A DNA stretch of 12,650 bases. It comes from UBA8437 sp963578885. Its GTDB lineage: Bacteria; Planctomycetota; Planctomycetia; Planctomycetales; Planctomycetaceae. The position numbers and the translations under genes are program-made. The stretch covers positions 1 to 12,650 of the forward strand of contig CAUZEQ010000130.1 in assembly GCA_963578885.1 (NCBI GenBank). Direction: 5' to 3'. Every line of letters begins with the position of its first letter. Within the stretch, counting starts at the first letter, position 1. Below the pieces are notes generated by a model. That model was not told where the DNA came from, did no database searches, and saw nothing but the letters and a program-made list of their open reading frames with translations. Below, piece by piece: positions 1-6,222 of this stretch.

Positions 1-1805
1 CCGACCAGTCGTTGACCAACTCGCAACTCACCGGACGCGGCAGCGACGTTCTCGATTCGATCGAGACGGCTCTGTTGACCGGCGGCCCCGGTGACAACCG
101 GATCTCGGCCTCGGCCTTCACGCTCGGACCGGTCACGCTGTGGGGTGCCGCCGGAAACGACAGCCTGACCGGTGGCAGCCGAGACGACCTGATCCATGGA
201 GGCGATGGCGACGACGTGGCCAACGGTCGAGGCGGCAACGACCTGATCCTCGGCGGCAACGGCAACGATTCCTTCAGCGGCGGATCCGGTGCCGACACGC
301 TTGAAGGGGACTCCGGCGACGACTCGCTCAACGGCCAGGGCGGCCGCGACCTGATCCGCGGCGGAAGCGGCAACGACTCGCTCAACGGCGCCGGGTCACC
401 TGATACCGTGATCGGGGACAGCGGGGACGACCGGATCGCCGGGGGATCCTCCGGCGACGTGCTCAACGGATCCTCGGGCAACGACGTGATCGACGGCGGC
501 AGCGGCAGCGACCGCATCTTCGGCGGCAGTGGCACCGATACGCTCGAGGGAGGCAGCGGCGAGGATCGGCTCAATGGACAGGGCGGCAGCGGCGACGTGG
601 TCAACGGCAACGCGGGCGACGACACCGTGCGAGGCGGCTCGGGCGACGATCTGCTCGATGGCGGGACCGGCTACGACGAATTGCGTGAGGGAGGCAACGT
701 CGACTTCCGGCTCGATGACAACCAGCTCAGCGGCATGGGAAACGACCAGATCGTCTCGTTCGAAACCGCTCGGCTGACCGGGGGCGGATCGGCCAACTGG
801 ATCGACACGACCGAGTTCTCCGGACCGGTGACCCTGCAGGGCAGCGGGGGCGACGACCTGCTGCAGAGTGCCGACTACGACGACCTGCTGCTGGGCGGCA
901 ACGGCAACGATACGCTCGAGTCCGGCTCCGGCCTCGATACGCTCAACGGCGGAAGAGGTATCGACCGGGTCAAGACCTCCGGCGACGGCGACTTCCTGAT
1001 CACCGACACCTCGGTCACCGGGCCGATGACCGGACTGTTGATCGGGATCGAAGCGGCCGACATCACCGGCGGGGCCGGCGACAACGTGCTCGATGCCAGC
1101 GGATTCACCGGCGACACGACGCTCTGGGGCGGAAGTGGCCGTGACGTGATCATCGGCGGCATCGGCAACGATTGGCTCAACGGCAACGACGGCGATGATG
1201 CCCTGACCGGCGGCGGCGGAAACGACCTGATCCACGGCGGCGAAGGAGCCGACCTGATGTTCGGGGGCGACGGCGACGATACGCTCAACGGCGAAGCCGG
1301 CGATGATACGATCGACGGCGGAGCCGGCAACGACCGGTTGATCGGCAAAGAAGGCCGAGATCGGCTGCTCGGCCAAGATGGCGATGACTCGCTCTTCGGC
1401 GGAGATGGCAATGACCATCTGCTGGGACACGACGGCCGCGATCGACTCAATGGCGAATCCGGCAATGACGTCCTGCTCGGTGGAGACGGAGACGACGCGC
1501 TGAGGGGCGGCAACGGCAACGATGTGATCTCCGGTGACGCCGGCAACGACCGGCTCTACGGCCAGGCCGGCAACGATACGCTTCTGGGTGCATCCGGCAA
1601 CGATCAGTTGCAGGGCGGATCGGCCCGCGATGTGCTGCAGGGAGGCGACGACGACGACACGCTCAACGGACAGTCCGGACACGATACGCTCAGCGGCGGC
1701 GACGGCAACGATCGCATCAACCCGCACGACAACTCGGCAGTCGTCAACGAATTGTTCGCTCTGCCCGATGAGTTGTTCGAGGCGATCGAAGAGATCCGGG
1801 GCTAG
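1..1805 (+). CDS. RTX-type calcium-binding repeat protein, 5' end outside window
   Basis: The frame is already open at base 3, so the gene begins upstream and the TTG at 12 is only an internal Leu codon. The visible part is almost entirely hemolysin-type nonapeptides (GGxGxDxLx), about 47 of them, which in known RTX proteins bind Ca2+ and fold into a parallel beta-roll outside the cell. They form blocks of about 20 (nt 144-690), 5 (nt 837-972) and 22 (nt 1125-1720). Before each block lies a related linker of about 50 residues (nt 3-143, 690-836, 972-1124) with the pattern 'E-A-x-L/I-T-G-G ... N-x-I/L-D ... F-x-G-x-x-T-L'. The end is a short acidic segment (ALPDELFEAIEEIRG) after the last repeat. 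One unit (576-605) has ten residues instead of nine. No enzyme domain is visible, so the role (adhesin, matrix or S-layer-like) is unknown. The family call is firm and the function is not. Confidence 0.9.
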   Translation, partial: DQSLTNSQLTGRGSDVLDSIETALLTGGPGDNRISASAFTLGPVTLWGAAGNDSLTGGSRDDLIHGGDGDDVANGRGGNDLILGGNGNDSFSGGSGADTLEGDSGDDSLNGQGGRDLIRGGSGNDSLNGAGSPDTVIGDSGDDRIAGGSSGDVLNGSSGNDVIDGGSGSDRIFGGSGTDTLEGGSGEDRLNGQGGSGDVVNGNAGDDTVRGGSGDDLLDGGTGYDELREGGNVDFRLDDNQLSGMGNDQIVSFETARLTGGGSANWIDTTEFSGPVTLQGSGGDDLLQSADYDDLLLGGNGNDTLESGSGLDTLNGGRGIDRVKTSGDGDFLITDTSVTGPMTGLLIGIEAADITGGAGDNVLDASGFTGDTTLWGGSGRDVIIGGIGNDWLNGNDGDDALTGGGGNDLIHGGEGADLMFGGDGDDTLNGEAGDDTIDGGAGNDRLIGKEGRDRLLGQDGDDSLFGGDGNDHLLGHDGRDRLNGESGNDVLLGGDGDDALRGGNGNDVISGDAGNDRLYGQAGNDTLLGASGNDQLQGGSARDVLQGGDDDDTLNGQSGHDTLSGGDGNDRINPHDNSAVVNELFALPDELFEAIEEIRG

Positions 1806-1862
1806 CCCGCCTGCGGCGGGTTGAAGAACTCGGACCCTGGGGTCTGATCCGCCTGCGGCGGA
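1806..1862. repeat. Two copies of a CCGCC-TGC-GGCGG palindrome
   Basis: CCCGCC-TGC-GGCGGG (1806-1820) begins at the base after the RTX stop codon. TCCGCC-TGC-GGCGGA (1848-1862) is a second copy 42 bp on. Both are perfect 6-bp stems with the same TGC loop, and the 13-bp core is identical. Between them, GACCC (1833-1837) and GGGTC (1840-1844) form another small dyad. Identical hairpin cores in a non-coding gap suggest a REP-like repeat. There is no T-run, so an intrinsic terminator is only partly supported, although the first hairpin is well placed to end or protect the RTX mRNA. Confidence 0.6.
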
Positions 1863-1901
1863 CCCACAACGGGGTTTGCTCCACCTGTCGCGTTTCACAG
1901 G

Positions 1902-1961
1902 CGGGGCCTGACCCCTTCTTCGAGTTGCAACGAGTGCTGGTTGAAAAGGGGTCAGGCCCCG
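1902..1961. repeat. 16-bp perfect inverted repeat, REP-like
   Basis: The arms CGGGGCCTGACCCCTT (1902-1917) and AAGGGGTCAGGCCCCG (1946-1961) are perfect reverse complements separated by 28 bases. The right arm holds the stop codon of the truncated receiver gene read on the minus strand (TGA at 1954-1952). A smaller CCTGT/ACAGG dyad (1884-1888 with 1897-1901) abuts the left arm. Short GC-rich inverted repeats of this kind resemble REP elements mobilised by Y1/RAYT transposases in other bacteria. No transposase is present here and genomic copy number cannot be judged from this window. It could also act as a bidirectional terminator. Confidence 0.6.
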
Positions 1962-2254
1962 GCCCGCAGCCCGCGAATGATGTCCTCGGGGTCCGAGAGC
2001 GTCGAAAGCAGGATGACGGGGATCCCGCTGAGTTCGGGGTCCGATTTGACTGCCGCACAGAATTCGTACCCGGGCATCTCGATGTCCGAGATGATCAGTT
2101 CCGGCCGCTCGTCTCGAACCAGCTTCAGCGCCTCGGCCCCGTCGGCACCTCGCCGGACCTCGAACCCGTTCTGCTTGAGTGTCTGCTGAAGGAACACGGC
2201 CTGGGCCTTGCTGTCCTCGGCAATCACGACCCCGACGGGTTGTTTCTCAGCCAT
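1952..2254 (-). pseudogene. Truncated response-regulator receiver (REC) domain
   Basis: The product is 100 residues from the ATG at 2254, chosen because it opens directly into the first receiver strand and has a purine-rich GAGAGAGGG stretch just upstream. Receiver features are clear: acidic pair E13-D14 in 'VVIAEDS', phospho-acceptor D57 in 'IISDIEMPG', and conserved S84 in 'VILLST'. The chain then ends at 'IIRGLRAGA' with TGA. A normal receiver continues for about 20 residues through a fifth strand carrying an invariant Lys-Pro and a last helix. These are absent, and none of the three downstream reading frames resembles them. The stop lies inside the right arm of a perfect inverted repeat, which suggests that an insertion or rearrangement cut off the end of this gene, perhaps with a kinase or output domain. 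Without the lysine and last strand, normal phospho-switching is unlikely. A functional short protein is possible but less likely. Confidence 0.75.
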
Positions 2255-2526
2255 CCCCAGCCCTCTCTCTCGCGCGCCCATTTCCCCACGCGATTGTATC
2301 AACCACCCATCCCCCCTCAACGGTTGTACCGACTGTAGCGGCGGCACCGAGGTATGTTCTGTCGCCGCTGCAATCCCTTTGCCGGCGGTGGTTTGTGATC
2401 AATCGCCTGCCTCTCACGACCCGATCCCTAACGCAGTGACAGGTCGAGTCGTATCGCGCATCGGATCGCCTTACCCCGGCCATCGCCCCAGTCTCCCCAA
2501 CCCCACCTCAGCGATCGGTTCGACCC
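2255..2526. other. Divergent intergenic region, 272 bp
   Basis: This stretch separates the minus-strand receiver gene from the plus-strand secreted-protein gene and should contain both promoters. No convincing -35/-10 pair stands out, and no clear Shine-Dalgarno precedes the ATG at 2527. The one strong element is a hairpin at 2334-2372, listed separately. Frames open through this stretch have no recognisable protein character. Confidence 0.6.
2334..2372 (+). promoter_or_regulatory. 13-pair hairpin in leader of secreted-protein gene
   Basis: The arm 2334-2346 (TGTAGCGGCGGCA) pairs with 2360-2372 (TGTCGCCGCTGCA) along 13 positions around a 13-base loop. Eleven pairs are Watson-Crick. The other two (2336-2370 and 2344-2362) are U-G wobbles if the plus strand is transcribed but A-C mismatches in the minus transcript, so the fold favours plus-strand RNA, that is, the 5' region of the gene at 2527. 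It could be a leader structure or the terminator of an unseen upstream transcript, though no T-run follows. The role is unknown. Confidence 0.4.
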
Positions 2527-3549
2527 ATGATCCGCACCGTGATCCGCAAACACCTCGCCATCCCCCTGGGCCTGCTCGTGCTCTTGCTGGCCCTGGGCCT
2601 CACGGTTCCCGAACCAGCGCGCTCGGCCGACATCCTGAGACTCACCAGCACCCTGATCCCGGGGACCGGGCTGAAGATCGAGGAGATGGGGGACGACTTC
2701 GAGGACGACGGTTGGAAGTGGTATCCCAACGGTCCCAAGGCGAGCCGGAACCTGGATCGCCGCGAGCGGCTGCCGGCGGCGGTCAGTGAGAACGAGTTGT
2801 GGTACGAAAGCACCTACCGGGGCCGACCCGACCTGGTCAAGCGAGTCGGGACTCCGCTGGGCGGCCCGGTCGGCAGCAGGGGATCGCTGCTGATTCGCAC
2901 GCTCCACAGCGGCGTCCCCGGACGACGCACACGCACCAGCCAGCAGGACGATTTGATCTTCGGCGGAGGATCCCGCTTCGGCACCTACATCGACGTCAAG
3001 CACCGGCCCAACTTCGTGGTCCACGTCTACCTGCCGCCGTGGAAGTACTGGGACAAGATCACCGACACCTCGCTGGGCATTCGCTGTGACGTCGAGGGCC
3101 GGCCCTGGAGAGACCTGACCCGCAAGCTGTTCACCGGCCGTGTCTCGGACCGCACACAGACCTACTGGCCCGGGTTCTTCATCCAGTTCAACAGCCCCGA
3201 CGACAAGCGGTACAGCTTCACCGAGCCCTCGGCGCTGATCATCATGCGGGCCGACGAGCGTGGTGAAGACGTGGTGGGACCGGAGATCAAGAAGACGGGC
3301 TGGTGGACATTCGGCATGTCGTTCACTCCCGATGGTCGTGTGCACTATTACGCCTCCGCCGGCGTCGACCCCCTGAAGGCCAGCGACCGCATCGGCAGCT
3401 ACTTCCCTTACAGCAACCGCGCCCGGAAGTTCAACTCGTTCTTCTTCAACGTCATCAGCCGCAACGACGGCAAGAGCTGGTCGACGCCGTGGGTGATCGA
3501 GAGCCCCTATGTCCACGTGGCCCGACGCAGCGGGCTCGCCAGGAAGTAG
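2527..3549 (+). CDS. Secreted protein of unknown function, planctomycete-like
   Basis: The product is 340 residues. It starts with a classic signal peptide: basic start (R3, R7, K8), hydrophobic core at about residues 10-27, and probable cleavage after 'ARSA' at residue 34. The mature part opens with an acidic-aromatic motif, 'DDFEDDGWKWYPNGPK' (56-71), and has 'QQDDLIFGGG' near 139, 'VVHVYLPPW' near 160 and a Trp/Phe/Tyr-rich second half. No catalytic motif, lipobox or membrane segment is visible after the signal. Alternating hydrophobic stretches suggest a mostly beta fold, perhaps a sandwich, which is inference only. I recall similar uncharacterised secreted proteins from Planctomycetota but can name no family. 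The gene appears monocistronic: upstream DNA is divergent, and its stop lies 4 bp from the end of the convergent permease gene. The ATG at 2527 is chosen because it begins the signal peptide, although no good Shine-Dalgarno precedes it. Confidence 0.85.
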   Translation: MIRTVIRKHLAIPLGLLVLLLALGLTVPEPARSADILRLTSTLIPGTGLKIEEMGDDFEDDGWKWYPNGPKASRNLDRRERLPAAVSENELWYESTYRGRPDLVKRVGTPLGGPVGSRGSLLIRTLHSGVPGRRTRTSQQDDLIFGGGSRFGTYIDVKHRPNFVVHVYLPPWKYWDKITDTSLGIRCDVEGRPWRDLTRKLFTGRVSDRTQTYWPGFFIQFNSPDDKRYSFTEPSALIIMRADERGEDVVGPEIKKTGWWTFGMSFTPDGRVHYYASAGVDPLKASDRIGSYFPYSNRARKFNSFFFNVISRNDGKSWSTPWVIESPYVHVARRSGLARK

Positions 3550-3553
3550 CCGC

Positions 3554-5224
3554 TCACGACTCCGACGCCACCGCCTTCAGCCTCAACACGATCAACCCCA
3601 GCAGCACGGCCACCCCCACGCTGCAGGCATAGATCGACGGCATCACCATCGCACGATCGCTCCCGGTCACCACGCCCAACGCGGCCGTCGGCAGCGCGAT
3701 CATCGGGTAGCCGCACCCGCCCACGATCACCAGCACCGCCACGGCCAACGGCAATGCGCCCCAGCGGACATACAGGCTCAGCAACAGCACCAGGTGGACC
3801 AGCACCAGGTAGACCAACCCCGCGATCCACGTGCGGTAATCCACGATCAGGTCCAGGAACACCAGCTCGTCGATCTGGATCCCGATCAGCAGCCAGCCGA
3901 CGGCCGGAAGCAGCCCCAGGCTGCAGCCGGCGAGTTTCTCCAGCACGATCCGCCAGGCCGGGATCGGGAACCCCAGAGTCACCCCCAGCGTGCGGTACTT
4001 GCGCTCGTCGTGGAACACCCGCGACGCGTAAACGCCTCCCTCGATCCCAATGCAACACAACAGCCCCAACAGCACCATCCTCGCCCAGGCTCTCAGAGGC
4101 ATCCCGTCGACCGGGTCGAACAGCAGCCAGCCGCTGAGGCCCAGGAACACTCCGTAGACCACCGTCTTCAGCAGCAGCCAGGCGACTCCGCCCGTCGTGA
4201 AGTGGAACTCCTTCCACGAAATCGCCATCCGCCACGTGCGACCGGCCGCCAACCAGCTCGGACGACTCAACCACCGCAACCAGCCACGTCGCCGTGAGAC
4301 TGATGAGGCGGTGACGGGGCCTCGAGGCGGGACGTCGGTCAGAGAATTTCGGGTCGCCGGGACGAAAATCCACCAGGCGATCCCGAACAGCACGATCGAG
4401 ACCACCAGGTCCCAGACGACTCCACGGCTGATCAACGACTCGGAGAACCCGCTGCCACCGATCAGCTCCAGACGCGTCACCATGCTCAACTGGTCGTAGT
4501 CATCCAGCCAGCCAGCCACCACCGAAACCCAGGGCAGGGTTTTCGAGACGTCGTCGAACCAAGCCGAGCTGTCTCGGTACCAGTCCAGCGGCACAGTCGA
4601 AACCTGCCGCTCCAGTCCCAACAGCCGGACCTCAGCAACCGCCAGCAACGCAACCAGCGGCCGCAGCACGTACCCGCCTCCCAGTGCCACGACCAGTACC
4701 AGCAGAGTCAGCCCGCCGGCGTTGCCCGAACGACGGCAGCTCACGCTGGTCAACAGGCCGACGTTGGCCGACAGAGCCAGGAACGCCGCCAGGGCAATGT
4801 AGCCGGCGACGATCTGAGTCAACGTCACGCCGCCCAGCACGATCGCCATCAAGGCAAAGGGAAACTGCACCACCAGCAACAACGCGGTGCTGAACAGCCG
4901 AGTGCTCGACTTGCCCAGCAGCATCGCCAGAGGACTCACGCCGGCCAGCATCAACAAACCCAGCGTCCCCTCCTCCTTCTCCTCGGTGATCGCCGTCGAA
5001 AGGAAACTGACCGCCGCCAGCACGATCAACACCAGGTTCAACCACAGGATGTTGCCGAAGAAAAACAGCCCGGGTGCACCCAGCGAGAGACTCTGGATGT
5101 GTGCCATCACCAGGCTGCCCAGGATCAGGCCGGCAAACAGCATGCGGAACAGGTGGGGCCTCAGGCGACGCGTGTCGCTGCGCAGAGCCCGCGTGAACAT
5201 CGCTGCGGTGGAGCCGCCTCGCAT
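3554..5224 (-). CDS. ABC-2 type transporter permease with two permease-like halves
   Basis: The product is 556 residues, very hydrophobic, with about twelve predicted membrane segments, and acts in the cytoplasmic membrane. The first half carries the ABC-2 permease hallmark 'TEEKEEGTLGLLMLAG' (about 80-95) between membrane segments. A second, weaker version, 'FHDERKYRTLGVTLG' (about 402-416), lies in the second half in an equivalent position, so the protein looks like two permease units joined through a basic, Arg/Trp-rich linker (about 295-330). This could give both membrane halves of a transporter in one chain. The ATG at 5224 overlaps the ATPase stop as TGATG, implying coupled translation; a GTG immediately upstream at 5227 is the alternative. 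It ends 4 bp from the convergent secreted-protein gene. The substrate is unknown, with protein, polysaccharide or lipid export all possible. Family identification is secure. Confidence 0.9.
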   Translation of the reverse strand: MRGGSTAAMFTRALRSDTRRLRPHLFRMLFAGLILGSLVMAHIQSLSLGAPGLFFFGNILWLNLVLIVLAAVSFLSTAITEEKEEGTLGLLMLAGVSPLAMLLGKSSTRLFSTALLLVVQFPFALMAIVLGGVTLTQIVAGYIALAAFLALSANVGLLTSVSCRRSGNAGGLTLLVLVVALGGGYVLRPLVALLAVAEVRLLGLERQVSTVPLDWYRDSSAWFDDVSKTLPWVSVVAGWLDDYDQLSMVTRLELIGGSGFSESLISRGVVWDLVVSIVLFGIAWWIFVPATRNSLTDVPPRGPVTASSVSRRRGWLRWLSRPSWLAAGRTWRMAISWKEFHFTTGGVAWLLLKTVVYGVFLGLSGWLLFDPVDGMPLRAWARMVLLGLLCCIGIEGGVYASRVFHDERKYRTLGVTLGFPIPAWRIVLEKLAGCSLGLLPAVGWLLIGIQIDELVFLDLIVDYRTWIAGLVYLVLVHLVLLLSLYVRWGALPLAVAVLVIVGGCGYPMIALPTAALGVVTGSDRAMVMPSIYACSVGVAVLLGLIVLRLKAVASES

Positions 5225-6222
5225 CACTCGACCCCACGTGTCGTTAGTGACAGGTAGGCCTCGTTCAGACGGCTTTGCTCGCGGACAAACGAAACGACGA
5301 TGATCCCTCGCTCGACCAGCGTCCCCAGCAGCGCGCTGATGTCAGCCTCGGAACTCCGACAGACCACTCGCCACGCTGTGGCCGACTCGAGCGGCACCAC
5401 GTCGATGACCCCGTCATGAGACGAGACGATCTCGCCAATCGACTCCTCCTCACGCAATAGCCTCAACTGGTAACACGCCAACTCCCCGTCCCCGCCGGGC
5501 AACTCGTCGATCGGTCCGTGGAACCGTACCCGACCGCGATCGAGTACCGTGACGCTGTCGCAGAGGTCTCCGAGTTCGGCGAGAATGTGCGAACTGATCA
5601 CAACCGTCTTGCCGATCTCGCACAGATCCCGCATCAACTCCATCAACCCGATCCGGGCCCGCGGATCGAGTCCGGCGGCGGGTTCGTCGAAGATCAGCAG
5701 GTCCGGATCGTGGATCAGCACCCGGGCCACTCCCACGCGACGCTGCAGTCCCCGCGAGAGCGTGCCGACGACGTGGTCGCGGCGATCGCTCAGCCCCACC
5801 GTCTCCAGTGCCGCCCCAATCACCACCTCCCGCTCTTGAAGCGATCGACCGTGTACCGCACCACAGAAATCGAGCATCTCGAAACAGGTCATCTGCCGGT
5901 ACGCCGCAGGGTCCTCGGGCAGGTACCCCAACCGCCGCCGGATCTGTAGCGCATCCTCGGTCACCTCCATCCCCAGCACGCTGACCAGGCCCGACTGGGT
6001 TTCCAGCAGCGTGGCGAGAATCTTCAGCAGGGTGGACTTGCCGGCCCCGTTGGGACCAACCAGCCCGTGCAGCCGGCCGCGGGGGATCTCCAGATCCACC
6101 CCCCGCAGCGCCCGTCGCTCGCTGTAGGAGTGACTCAGCCCCTCGATCGACACCGCCGGAGTCACATCCCCCGGCACTTTCCCCGGCACTTTCCCCGGCA
6201 CTTTCCCGGCACGTTCGGTCAT
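5224..6222 (-). CDS. ABC transporter ATP-binding protein (ABC-2 / CcmA-type)
   Basis: This 332-residue cytoplasmic ATPase would drive the permease encoded next to it. Visible motifs in order: Walker A GPNGAGKST (56-64); 'GYLPEDP' at the Q-loop, with Glu where Gln is usual, as is common in this subfamily; signature LSRGLQRR (155-162), a variant of LSGGQ; Walker B LLIFDEP (175-181); D-loop AGLDP; and H-loop His212 in 'VVISSHIL'. A C-terminal extension of about 100 residues follows the nucleotide-binding core. The N-terminus is odd: 'KVPG' repeated three times (7-18), encoded by a 12-bp tandem repeat, sits between the start and the first strand of the domain. The start ATG (6222) overlaps the upstream gene's stop as ATGA and the stop overlaps the permease ATG as TGATG, so this is the middle gene of a translationally coupled operon. 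Confidence 0.93.
   Translation of the reverse strand: MTERAGKVPGKVPGKVPGDVTPAVSIEGLSHSYSERRALRGVDLEIPRGRLHGLVGPNGAGKSTLLKILATLLETQSGLVSVLGMEVTEDALQIRRRLGYLPEDPAAYRQMTCFEMLDFCGAVHGRSLQEREVVIGAALETVGLSDRRDHVVGTLSRGLQRRVGVARVLIHDPDLLIFDEPAAGLDPRARIGLMELMRDLCEIGKTVVISSHILAELGDLCDSVTVLDRGRVRFHGPIDELPGGDGELACYQLRLLREEESIGEIVSSHDGVIDVVPLESATAWRVVCRSSEADISALLGTLVERGIIVVSFVREQSRLNEAYLSLTTRGVE
6171..6213. repeat. 12-bp tandem repeat in ATPase N-terminus
   Basis: Three exact copies of CCGGCACTTTCC (6171-6182, 6183-6194, 6195-6206) are followed by a one-base-shorter remnant, CGGCACG (6207-6213). Read on the minus strand they give Lys-Val-Pro-Gly units near the ATPase start. Because the period is a multiple of three, copy-number change would keep the frame. 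Confidence 0.9.

Noticed and set aside
12..14. TTG as start of the RTX gene
   Set aside because: The frame is open upstream to the window edge and the linker module has already begun, so the real start lies outside.
396..1898. 500-codon open frame on the minus strand
   Set aside because: It runs antisense to the RTX repeats and its Val/Ala-rich repeats simply mirror the nonapeptide codons.
1744..2058. Minus-strand frame that might continue the receiver domain after a frameshift
   Set aside because: Its translation after the break has no receiver strand or Lys-Pro and is Ser/Arg-rich, so it does not restore the missing end.
2428..3516. 362-codon open frame on the minus strand
   Set aside because: It is antisense to the secreted-protein gene, which has a signal peptide and natural protein composition. 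The minus frame has no domain and is a GC-rich artefact.
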